From assembly GCA_011390085.1 (NCBI GenBank), contig JAABTB010000123.1, positions 1-6,803 on the forward strand: a stretch of 6,803 nt of DNA. Reading direction: 5' to 3'. Within the stretch, counting starts at the first letter, position 1; every line of letters begins with the position of its first letter. The position numbers and the translations under genes were made by a program. Under the pieces are notes generated by a model that saw only the letters and a list, made by a program, of their open reading frames with translations, did no database searches and had not been told where the DNA came from. The stretch comes from Desulfobacula sp. GTDB lineage: Bacteria > Desulfobacterota > Desulfobacteria > Desulfobacterales > Desulfobacteraceae. This document shows positions 1 to 6,553 of the stretch, piece after piece.

Positions 1-1764
1 CAGCCGGTTGGAATATATACTTTTCGCATAGACAATGCCGTTTTCAATTTTATCTACCCGTACATCGGTTGTAAAGGTCACCCCTTTCTGGAGAAGGCGC
101 TGCCGCGTCAGATAAAGATCTCCGAGGGAGGCCAGTTCAACCCCGATAAAAAGCTCACTGGTGATAAGGTCCACTTTTTTCCCCTGGCCGGCCAGGAATT
201 CTGCCGTGGCGGTGGCATGATGCCCCCCGTGTTCATCCACAAACAGGATTCTGTCTCCGACAGGATACCGGGCTTCGAGAATATACCGGACATTTTGAAC
301 AAAGGGCGGTTCGTAAATACCGGGAACAGGCCTGTTTACAGGAACTGATCCGGTTGCAATGATGACGGCGTCGGGTCTTTGCCGGCGAACCATTTCCAGA
401 GTTACCGTCGTGTTGATTTTAATGGGTATTTTCAATTGAGACAGCCGGTGACACAGATACCGGGTAATTTCCTGAAGCCCCATACGTCCCGAGCCTTTGG
501 TCTGGAGGTTGAGCTGTCCGCCGGGCCTGTCGTTTTTTTCAAACACGGTAACCTGGTGGCCCCTTGTTCCGGCGGCACGGGCTGCTTCAAGTCCGGCAGG
601 TCCCGCCCCAACCACCCAGATGGTTTTCATTTTTTCAGGTGCTGGGGGCTTTGATTGCCCTTCATACCCCACGCCCGGATTCTGGATACAGCTTAAGGTT
701 TTAGACTGGTTGATACGGCCGATGCAGCCCTTATCATCCTTTACACAGAGCCGGATATCATCTGCCCGCCCACTTTTTGCTTTTAAGGGCAGATCCGGAT
801 CACAGATCAGGGGCCTGATCATGCCTGCCATGTCCATCTGCCTTTCTCCAATGAGTTTGTCAGCCTTTTCAGGAGAATCGATCTGGTATGCCCCGATTAC
901 CGGTATATGCAGGACCTCTTTCAGCTTCCGGGCAGCCTCCAGGGCAAGGCCTTCCGGTATATGCATGGATGGTTTCTGCAATTGAAGGTTATAATATGTG
1001 CCCACGCTGACATGGAGCATATCGACCTGCTCGGAAGCTTCAAACCCGGCCGCCATGTGCAGAGATTCTTCCAAAGTGATCGCCCCCCAGAACATCTCGT
1101 CGGCACAAAGTCTGATCCCCACAGGGACCTCTTTCCCCACAGCGGTTTTGACTGCATGAATGATTTCAAGGGGCAGTCGCATGCGGTTGTCCAGGCTGCC
1201 GCCATATTCATCCCGGCGATGATTGCTCAAGGGACTTAAGAACTGCCGTAGAAGCGAGGCATGTCCCATGTCGATTTCGATTCCGTCAAACCCGCCTTCA
1301 AGAGCCAGTTTTGCAGCAGTTGCAAATGCAGTCGCAATGGTTTCAATATCCTCTGTTTCCATGGCTTTGGCCGTATGACCGAATGCAATGTCGGAAAGGG
1401 GGGATGGTGCAATACATGCCTGGCGGGTGATGGCCCCGCTGCTTTGAAATCCGTGGTGGTTCAGGTTGGCAAAAACGATGCCCCCGGCTTTGTGAATCGT
1501 CTGGGTCAGTTTCCGGAACTGAGGCACCACACCGGTATCATAGGTTTCTATCATGGCTTGCCACGGCCGGTCATTGGAATGAATCGACAGTTCTCCCACA
1601 ACGATCAACCCGGTTCCGCCTTCTGCCCTGCGACCATAATAGGCACAAAGTCGGTCGCTGACGCGGCCTTTTTCTGCAAAATTGGTCCGGTGCGCCGGAA
1701 AACAGATACGATTCGGCAGGGTAAGGGTTTTCAGTCTAAGCGGTTCGAAAAGATGATCAAACAT
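1..1764 (-). CDS. Mycofactocin-system FadH/OYE-type flavin oxidoreductase (3' end cut off by window)
   Basis: The frame is open for 588 codons from the ATG at 1764 to base 1, with no stop, so the C-terminus is missing; FadH-like proteins are about 640-680 residues, so perhaps 60-90 are lost. Residues 1 to about 330 are an OYE-type FMN TIM barrel (LFEPLRLKTLTLPNRI near the start, QFLSPLSNHRRDEYGG at 174-189). A cysteine cluster follows (C340, C347, C359), then a Rossmann domain with GAGPAG at 386-391, E409 at the end of the second strand and RPGGQL at 413-418, as in 2,4-dienoyl-CoA reductase. Two family features are altered: the second cluster Cys is Asp343, and the position of E. coli FadH Tyr166 seems to be Ser170. 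It starts 10 bases after mftC, with a weak AAGG 9 bases before the ATG. Known mycofactocin loci carry FadH/OYE members, which fits. The substrate is unknown; passing electrons between mycofactocin and NAD(P)H or another carrier is inference. Confidence 0.88.
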   Translation of the reverse strand, partial: MFDHLFEPLRLKTLTLPNRICFPAHRTNFAEKGRVSDRLCAYYGRRAEGGTGLIVVGELSIHSNDRPWQAMIETYDTGVVPQFRKLTQTIHKAGGIVFANLNHHGFQSSGAITRQACIAPSPLSDIAFGHTAKAMETEDIETIATAFATAAKLALEGGFDGIEIDMGHASLLRQFLSPLSNHRRDEYGGSLDNRMRLPLEIIHAVKTAVGKEVPVGIRLCADEMFWGAITLEESLHMAAGFEASEQVDMLHVSVGTYYNLQLQKPSMHIPEGLALEAARKLKEVLHIPVIGAYQIDSPEKADKLIGERQMDMAGMIRPLICDPDLPLKAKSGRADDIRLCVKDDKGCIGRINQSKTLSCIQNPGVGYEGQSKPPAPEKMKTIWVVGAGPAGLEAARAAGTRGHQVTVFEKNDRPGGQLNLQTKGSGRMGLQEITRYLCHRLSQLKIPIKINTTVTLEMVRRQRPDAVIIATGSVPVNRPVPGIYEPPFVQNVRYILEARYPVGDRILFVDEHGGHHATATAEFLAGQGKKVDLITSELFIGVELASLGDLYLTRQRLLQKGVTFTTDVRVDKIENGIVYAKSIYSNRL

Positions 1765-1774
1765 TTATTTAACC

Positions 1775-2791
1775 TTACACTGCGGCTTTTTTTAAATTCA
1801 CCAGACATTCCGGGTCCGGCATGTGAATGGTATGATAGGTATGATAGGCCATGGCAGGGCATCCGCCGCGGCAGACCTCGAATCTCGCACAGGAGAGACA
1901 GGCATCCACGCTCAGGTTTCTCAGACTTGAAAAAACCATGGAATGATCCCACATGAACTGGAACGACATATCCCTCACATTCCCTGCCAGAAAAGGGTTT
2001 TCCTGCAAAAAAGCACAAGGATAGACACTGCCGTCCGGCGAAATGCAGCAGGTCATTTTTGCCGCACCGCACATGTCCAGGCCTTTTCTCCTCCGGTTTT
2101 CCGAGGTAAGGCAGAAAAACGAATCCCCGGTTCGCACCAGATCATGGGCTGCAAGCCAATCGGCAAATTCTTCAAGCTGGTATTTTTCAGGCCCGATTTT
2201 GTCCATACTGTGTTTGGCCCGGCCGGAGGGACGGAACCGGGATACCCTCATTTCAGCATTGAATGACGCAGCCAGGCGCCGTAATTCTTCGAGCTGGGGA
2301 AAATTCAACCGGGTCAGCACGGTATTGATGCTGAACCTGACCTTATGGCGGGAAAGGGTTTCAATCCCTTTTAAAATCTTTTTGTAGGTTCCTTTCCCCC
2401 GGATCAGGTCATTGACATCCTCTGTGGAACCGTCCAGGCTGACTTGAAGATACAGCATTTTCAGTTTAGACAGTTCTTTTGCCAGGCTGTTATCGATCAG
2501 CACGCCGTTGGTGCTGACACAGGTTACGAGCCCTTTGTTATGGGCGTAATTGAGAAGGCCCGGAAAATCTTCGCGTATAAAAGGCTCACCGCCGCCAATA
2601 TTGACCTGGAATACTTTCATTTGGGTCAATTGATCGATCAGGGTCCGGCATTCCTGTGTGGTAAGCTCATTTTCTGCAGGGGTTCCGGAATCGGACAGAC
2701 AGTGAATGCATTTCAGGTTGCATTTCAACGTCATTTCCCAGGTAACGTTCACAGGCGCCCGAAGACCTCTGGCTGCAATTTTAGCACTCAA
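1775..2791 (-). CDS. mftC: Mycofactocin radical SAM/SPASM maturase MftC
   Basis: Radical SAM enzyme of 338 residues from the chosen TTG start. The AdoMet cluster motif C-x3-C-x2-C is at C24/C28/C31 (CNLKCIHC), with GGGEP at 66-70. The C-terminal SPASM domain has cysteines at 241, 248, 249, 259, 298, 301, 307, 311 and 329, enough for two auxiliary Fe-S clusters. In characterised systems MftC oxidatively decarboxylates the C-terminal Tyr of MftA and then joins it to the penultimate Val; that activity is assigned here from family and context. The gene lies directly after mftA and mftB and overlaps mftB by 11 bases. A longer frame begins at a GTG (2809), but AAAGGAG lies inside that extension, 6 bases before the TTG at 2791, so the shorter start is preferred. 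PqqE-like or other peptide maturases share the fold; the MftA core next door decides the assignment. Confidence 0.93.
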   Translation of the reverse strand: MSAKIAARGLRAPVNVTWEMTLKCNLKCIHCLSDSGTPAENELTTQECRTLIDQLTQMKVFQVNIGGGEPFIREDFPGLLNYAHNKGLVTCVSTNGVLIDNSLAKELSKLKMLYLQVSLDGSTEDVNDLIRGKGTYKKILKGIETLSRHKVRFSINTVLTRLNFPQLEELRRLAASFNAEMRVSRFRPSGRAKHSMDKIGPEKYQLEEFADWLAAHDLVRTGDSFFCLTSENRRRKGLDMCGAAKMTCCISPDGSVYPCAFLQENPFLAGNVRDMSFQFMWDHSMVFSSLRNLSVDACLSCARFEVCRGGCPAMAYHTYHTIHMPDPECLVNLKKAAV

Positions 2792-3050
2792 GGATGACTC
2801 CTTTATCACTTAATTTTTCAAGACAGGTTTCAATTTTTTTACGCTGATCACTCGTGATCAGGCCATCTGATTTTTTTTCTTCCATCCATTGGTTCAGGGT
2901 ATGCCGCCCTTGAAAAAATGAAGGATCAATCCATTGTTTCAAGGGCAGAAAATAGAGCCTGGGGCCTCTCATGGTATAGAACAAAAGCCCGAAATCTTCC
3001 TGTCTCACCTGTGTACCGGATGATAAAACGTATCTCTTTTGTGTTCTCAT
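2781..3050 (-). CDS. mftB: Mycofactocin peptide chaperone MftB (PqqD-like RRE protein)
   Basis: Small protein of 89 residues, the usual size for MftB/PqqD-like RiPP recognition elements. The N-terminal half has the MftB pattern: a Tyr-rich strand (YVLSSGTQVR), then QEDFGLLFYTMRGPRLYFLP at 18-37. The second half is helical and charged, as expected for the wHTH-like RRE fold. MftB has no catalytic role: it binds the MftA leader and delivers it to MftC. It sits 36 bases after mftA and overlaps mftC by 11 bases, giving the canonical A-B-C order. The ATG at 3050 has only a weak GGA upstream, so translation may depend partly on mftA. Sequence similarity within this family is low, and confidence rests on pattern plus position between mftA and mftC. 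Confidence 0.9.
   Translation of the reverse strand: MRTQKRYVLSSGTQVRQEDFGLLFYTMRGPRLYFLPLKQWIDPSFFQGRHTLNQWMEEKKSDGLITSDQRKKIETCLEKLSDKGVILEC
2798..2804 (-). promoter_or_regulatory. Ribosome binding site deciding the mftC start
   Basis: AAAGGAG lies inside the 3' end of mftB, 6 bases upstream of a TTG codon at 2791-2789. It is the strongest Shine-Dalgarno match in the mft part of the cluster and argues that mftC starts at TTG rather than at GTG 2809. Placement within mftB implies translational coupling. Confidence 0.7.
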
Positions 3051-3086
3051 TGGTTTTCCAATAAAAAGCGTGATCCTTCCGATGGA

Positions 3087-3212
3087 TTAGTAAACACCAC
3101 AGATCCCGTCTATGGCCATTTCTTCGATTTCAATCTCTTCGGTTTCGAAAATGTCATCCCTGGCTTCAATTTTTTTATTGTTTTCATTTACTTTTTTTTC
3201 TTGTTCGTCCAT
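3087..3212 (-). CDS. mftA: Mycofactocin precursor peptide MftA
   Basis: A 41-residue peptide, short enough to be missed by gene callers with a 60-residue cut-off. It begins MDEQEKKVNE, has a strongly acidic leader with EIEIEEM at 26-32, and ends in the core IDGICGVY (34-41) followed by TAA. MftA peptides end in a nearly invariant IDGMCGVY; here Met at position 37 is Ile, and the Cys-Gly-Val-Tyr tail is intact. In the known pathway Tyr41 is decarboxylated and crosslinked to Val40 by MftC; the resulting C-terminal unit is released and becomes the redox cofactor. GGAAG lies 9 bases before the ATG. The gene is 73 bases after the MoaD-like gene and 36 before mftB. AT-rich Lys/Asn codons mark the first half. 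With adjacent mftB and mftC the identification is firm. Confidence 0.96.
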   Translation of the reverse strand: MDEQEKKVNENNKKIEARDDIFETEEIEIEEMAIDGICGVY

Positions 3213-3231
3213 TTTTCTGTGCTTCCTTTTC

Positions 3232-3259
3232 TCAATAAGAATTAGTTTGTTCTAATCAA
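3232..3259 (-). promoter_or_regulatory. Possible internal promoter with operator-like palindrome upstream of mftA
   Basis: The 73-base gap before mftA contains TTGATT (3259-3254), a 16-base spacer and TATTGA (3237-3232), a weak sigma-70-type match (4/6 and 3/6). An inverted repeat ATTAG..CTAAT (3241-3256, 6-base gap) covers most of the spacer, where a repressor could act. The match is poor and the gap may simply be an operon spacer; the call rests on position and on the palindrome. Confidence 0.25.
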
Positions 3260-3285
3260 CTCAGTTTCAGCGATTGATCATCTGG

Positions 3286-3525
3286 TTATCCTCCGGCCAA
3301 TGCCGGAAGGATATGAAGGACCGCGTCCTGTTTCAGTATGTCTTCGGGTTTTTTGACCCTGTTGTCCATAGAAACCAGATACCCGGAGCCTTCAGGGATT
3401 TCCAGATGGGCAAGAAGATCGCTGATTCTTGCGCCATCCGGAAGAATGACATCCATGCCCATTGAAGCATCATATCCTGGAAAACTCCATCCCAAAGGCC
3501 CGAATAATTTTACTTTAATATGCAT
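3286..3525 (-). CDS. MoaD/ThiS-like sulfur carrier protein
   Basis: A 79-residue protein of beta-grasp size ending in Ala-Gly-Gly, the terminal di-glycine that MoaD and ThiS need for adenylation and thiocarboxylation. It starts with the MoaD-like strand MHIKVKLFGPLGW, has a mid section with LPDGARISDLLAHLEIP, and closes with VLHILPALAGG. MoaD donates sulfur to the dithiolene of molybdopterin, the pterin that also holds tungsten in AOR. It starts 15 bases after the AOR stop, with no clear Shine-Dalgarno, so it is probably translationally coupled to AOR. MoaD-like genes beside AOR genes are a known pairing. The sequence does not tell whether it serves only this AOR's cofactor or general pterin synthesis. 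No activating MoeB/ThiF partner is in the window. Confidence 0.87.
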   Translation of the reverse strand: MHIKVKLFGPLGWSFPGYDASMGMDVILPDGARISDLLAHLEIPEGSGYLVSMDNRVKKPEDILKQDAVLHILPALAGG

Positions 3526-3540
3526 GAGATACTGTTTTTG

Positions 3541-5259
3541 TTAAAAATTCAAAGCCCCGTCCATTTCCTCGTTAGTGATGAGGACAACCTTGTTATGCGG
3601 CGGGAGGGGTTCTTTATAAAAGAATTCCGGCAGCCGGTCCTGCTCCTTTGTGATTCCTGCCTTTTGGTTGAATGCCAGTTCTTCCTTCAAGACCCGGATG
3701 CCCATGGCCGGGATATCATCAGGTCCGAGCTGCAGGCCGAATTTGGCATTCATGACTTTTAAAAAGGCCATCCCACCCTCGGGTGTTGTCAGGGGGAAAC
3801 TTGCCAGCAGGCAGAGACCCGTACAATCAACTGCCGCCATGGCGATCTGGGTATTTCTTGAGGCTTCAACCTGACCTTCGGGTTTTAATGGGTCAAGGGC
3901 TCCGGTTACATATTCCCCGATCACGTTGCCTGCGGTATGGTCCGCTCCCATGGGAGAGGTTGCATACGTTACGGCATTTCCCTGCATTCCCCTGGGGTCA
4001 TAAGCGGCAATACTCTGGCCCTTGACCGTCGGCACCCGTTTGTGGTTGAAGTGTTTGCCTACGGCATCCGGACCGTTCCCCAGTATTTTTCCCAGCTCGG
4101 TTCCCTCTGCAATCTGCTCGACCAGGTCAAGGGCAGCCTTGCCGTCCCCGAAACCGAATCTCCCTGCATCCATGGCTACGGCAATGCCGACACCGGTATT
4201 CATTGTATCGACACCGATATCATCGCAAAGATAGTCCAGTTTTGCAATGATATCCAGATCATCAATTCCGGTCATGCCGCCCATGGCCCAAATCGTTTCA
4301 TATTCAAGCGAAGATGTCACATAGTTCTTATTTTCATCTACAAATTCATTTGAACACCGGACAATACATTGGGAACAACCCTGGTGAGAAGCATTACCGC
4401 CTCTTTTTCCGATCAATTCAGCCAGGGCCTCGCCACTGATTTTTTCCCAGCCTTTCATCACCCCCTGGGTTGCATTCAGACTGGGAAAAGCGCCCATGGA
4501 GTTGACAGGGGCTACCAGCCCTGCCGTACCCAATGCCGGTAACATCTGGCCGGTCATGGGATGGGCTTTTATGGCCTGAGCGAATTCCCGGGCAGCTTCT
4601 TTAAATGCTTCCGGGTCCGCAATGGCATCTGCATTTTTCCCTTCCTGACTGACCACAACGGCTTTTAAACCTTTTGATGCCATAACGGCACCCAAGCCGC
4701 CTCGACCGGCTGCCCTGCAGGGGCGATTATCAACATCCGTAGCCTGGATGGAAGCAGATTTTAATTTGTACTCACCGGCAGGGCCGATAATCAATATGGA
4801 ATTTTTTTCTCCATACTCATTTAAAAGCTTTCCGGCAGCAGCATAGGTTCTCATTCCTTTCAATTCATCTGCCGGAACAAGGCATGGTGTTCCGGTCTGG
4901 TCTATAACCAGGGTGTTGAGCTTATCGTCGGTTGGTTGACCTTCTATGATTATGGCCGTGATACCGAGCCGCCCCAGGGCTGCCCCCATGGTTCCCCCGG
5001 CGTTGCTTTCCTTGATGGTGCCGGTCAGCGGGCTTTTTGCACCGATAGAAACCCTGCTGGTATTGACCAGACTTGTTCCGCTCAAGGCCCCGGGCGCGAT
5101 TATGAGTTTGTTATCCGGGCCCAGGGGATCACATTTTGGGGGAACTTCCGCATTAATAACGGTTGATGTCAGCCCCCTGCCGCCCAAGCCCATATACGCC
5201 TGCGGTACGTCTTTGATCCGTAGCGTTTTGTCTGTCATATTGATGTTGATAAATTTCAC
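3541..5259 (-). CDS. aor: Tungsten-containing aldehyde:ferredoxin oxidoreductase (AOR family)
   Basis: A 572-residue protein (from the GTG start) within the AOR family range of about 570-620. The N-terminal domain carries the pterin-binding pattern, including SPLTG near residue 77 and MGAALGRLG near 91-99. The [4Fe-4S] ligands are C295-x2-C298-x3-C302 and C483 in D478-C-T-G-L-C483, matching the AOR CxxCxxxC and DxxGxC motifs. EYETIWAMGG (319-328) and YDPRGMQGNAVTYATSPMGA (420-439) are also typical. These cytosolic enzymes oxidise aldehydes to carboxylates and reduce ferredoxin, with W-bis-pterin and one cubane; metal identity is inferred from the family. AAGGAG touches an ATG at 5265 with no spacing but lies 6 bases before GTG 5259, so GTG is preferred. 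It follows the alcohol dehydrogenase and precedes the MoaD-like gene. It probably consumes the aldehyde made by the dehydrogenase. No ferredoxin or electron-transfer subunit is encoded here. Confidence 0.95.
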   Translation of the reverse strand: MKFININMTDKTLRIKDVPQAYMGLGGRGLTSTVINAEVPPKCDPLGPDNKLIIAPGALSGTSLVNTSRVSIGAKSPLTGTIKESNAGGTMGAALGRLGITAIIIEGQPTDDKLNTLVIDQTGTPCLVPADELKGMRTYAAAGKLLNEYGEKNSILIIGPAGEYKLKSASIQATDVDNRPCRAAGRGGLGAVMASKGLKAVVVSQEGKNADAIADPEAFKEAAREFAQAIKAHPMTGQMLPALGTAGLVAPVNSMGAFPSLNATQGVMKGWEKISGEALAELIGKRGGNASHQGCSQCIVRCSNEFVDENKNYVTSSLEYETIWAMGGMTGIDDLDIIAKLDYLCDDIGVDTMNTGVGIAVAMDAGRFGFGDGKAALDLVEQIAEGTELGKILGNGPDAVGKHFNHKRVPTVKGQSIAAYDPRGMQGNAVTYATSPMGADHTAGNVIGEYVTGALDPLKPEGQVEASRNTQIAMAAVDCTGLCLLASFPLTTPEGGMAFLKVMNAKFGLQLGPDDIPAMGIRVLKEELAFNQKAGITKEQDRLPEFFYKEPLPPHNKVVLITNEEMDGALNF

Positions 5260-5265
5260 ATCCAT

Positions 5266-5271
5266 CTCCTT
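5266..5271 (-). promoter_or_regulatory. Ribosome binding site deciding the AOR start
   Basis: AAGGAG is followed directly by ATGGAT and then GTG. Spacing is 0 bases to the ATG and 6 bases to the GTG, so the GTG at 5259-5257 is the better start; the protein then begins (M)KFININ, like the usual short AOR N-terminus. Confidence 0.65.
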
Positions 5272-5293
5272 ATATTTTGCGTCGTTCTATTGA

Positions 5294-5323
5294 AATTGCT
5301 GTTTAACCCTTTGGACAGCAATT
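5294..5323 (-). other. Intercistronic stem-loop between alcohol dehydrogenase and AOR
   Basis: AATTGCTGT (5294-5302) and ACAGCAATT (5315-5323) form a perfect 9-bp inverted repeat around a 12-base loop that contains a further CC/GG pair. It lies in the 71-base gap, 7 bases past the dehydrogenase stop. No T-run follows it on the transcribed strand, so it is a poor intrinsic terminator; mRNA processing, stability control or partial attenuation is more likely. Function is inference. Confidence 0.5.
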
Positions 5324-5330
5324 CCGAAAT

Positions 5331-6473
5331 TTAATCAAATTCACAGACCCAACGACCTTTGATCTGGCGTTTTTCCATGGCTTCGGCCACGTCATTAATT
5401 TCTTCCAGTTTGAATTTTTTGGTGATCAGCTTATCCAGTTTCAGGTCATGCGTTTTGGCCAGTTGGGTCATTCTCGGGATATCGATATGGGTGGAAATGG
5501 CACCATAAAGGTTCCCGAGGATGGATTTCTGGTGAAGTGGAAGCAGCATCAGCGGCAGGTTGGTGGGCTGGTCATGGGGTGTGATTCCCGGGAAAACGAT
5601 TTTCCCACCGATACCACTGGACCAGTAAGCCTGGATCTGTGCCCCGGGGTCACCAATTGCTTCAAAGGAATAATCCACACCGCCGCCCATGATTGTACCA
5701 TCCGGCATTTCCACACCGCCGGTGGCCAATTGGATCACTCGTACCGGGTCTTCTTTTGAGTTGTCAATAAAATGGGTTGCGCCGAATTCCATGGCCATAC
5801 TTTTTTTGCTGCCTTCAAGATCGATTGCAAAGATGGGATAGGCGTGTCTGAGTGCAAGGGCGCGCAGAACATTCAGGCCTACACCGCCCAGTCCGTATAC
5901 TGCGGCTGAATCACCGGGCTGGACATTGGCTGTATTGCAGACCGTGCCCCAGCCTGTGGGGACGCAGCATCCCATCAATGCAGCCTGTTCAAGGGGAAAA
6001 TCCTTGGGCATGGGAATGACCCCGTCTTCGGGAATGACATTGGCTGTGGAAAAACCGGAAACAAAATTACCATGCCGGACCATTTTCCCTTCTTTATCCC
6101 TCATTCTGGAAGTACCGTCCAGAAGCATTCCTTCAAGGAAAGCACCGAAATTTCCACTGCATATATTACCTTTGCCGCGGTAACACTGGGGGCATTTTCC
6201 GCAGGGAATCATCCATGTGACGCCGACATGGTCACCTTTTTTGACTTTTGTGACACCAGGACCGACATCTTCTACAATACCTGCCGCTTCATGACCTGCC
6301 ACCAATGGCAGCATTATTGGAATTTCACCTTTTAAAAGATGATAATCAGATCGGCAGTACCCGGTATACTTGTATCTAACCAGCACTTCTCTCTCTTTGG
6401 GCGGATCAAGTTCAAGTTCTTCAATAGTATAAGGTTTGTTGGGTTCTCTTAAAACGGCGGCTTTAATTTTCAT
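5331..6473 (-). CDS. Zinc-dependent alcohol dehydrogenase, NDMA-dependent/mycofactocin-associated type
   Basis: A 380-residue medium-chain dehydrogenase. Catalytic zinc ligands are C40, H61-E62 and C170 (GCCVPTGWG). The structural zinc loop is C91, C94, C97 and C105. The nucleotide motif GLGGVG is at 194-199, with D218 at the end of the next strand, which favours NAD over NADP. Features such as LDPPKEREVLVRYKYTG, AGHEAAGIVEDVGPGV and a long insert after the structural zinc (about 106-140) resemble the Rxyl_3153-type NDMA-dependent alcohol dehydrogenases. In those, NAD is bound so tightly that an external acceptor, mycofactocin, must re-oxidise it. That mode here is inferred from resemblance and the mft genes downstream. 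The ATG at 6473 has AAAGGAG 6 bases upstream; an upstream TTG at 6503 would add 10 residues but lacks a comparable site. It is the first gene of the cluster, behind the sigma-54-type promoter. The alcohol substrate cannot be read from sequence. Confidence 0.93.
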   Translation of the reverse strand: MKIKAAVLREPNKPYTIEELELDPPKEREVLVRYKYTGYCRSDYHLLKGEIPIMLPLVAGHEAAGIVEDVGPGVTKVKKGDHVGVTWMIPCGKCPQCYRGKGNICSGNFGAFLEGMLLDGTSRMRDKEGKMVRHGNFVSGFSTANVIPEDGVIPMPKDFPLEQAALMGCCVPTGWGTVCNTANVQPGDSAAVYGLGGVGLNVLRALALRHAYPIFAIDLEGSKKSMAMEFGATHFIDNSKEDPVRVIQLATGGVEMPDGTIMGGGVDYSFEAIGDPGAQIQAYWSSGIGGKIVFPGITPHDQPTNLPLMLLPLHQKSILGNLYGAISTHIDIPRMTQLAKTHDLKLDKLITKKFKLEEINDVAEAMEKRQIKGRWVCEFD

Positions 6474-6553
6474 GATAGTCTCCTTTTGTTGGTTTTCAGC
6501 CAATCATTTTTTATGTGGACATCAATCTTTTAGCCCACGATACGTTTGTCAGA

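Noticed and set aside
497..985. Plus-strand open frame of 162 codons
   Set aside because: Antisense to the OYE gene; composition rich in Ser/Pro/Arg without family resemblance, typical of a shadow frame.
1261..1956. Plus-strand open frame of 231 codons
   Set aside because: It lies antisense to the OYE and mftC genes, spans two of them, lacks a ribosome site and has no recognisable domain, while the minus-strand frames carry clear motifs.
1731..2072. Minus-strand frame of 113 codons overlapping the end of mftC
   Set aside because: Different frame from mftC, which shows the SPASM cysteines across the same bases; no ribosome site and no domain.
2781..3212. Pyrroloquinoline quinone (PQQ) locus (PqqA/PqqD/PqqE-like)
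   Set aside because: The peptide lacks the Glu-x3-Tyr core of PqqA and ends in the mycofactocin core IDGICGVY instead; RRE and SPASM proteins are shared by both systems.
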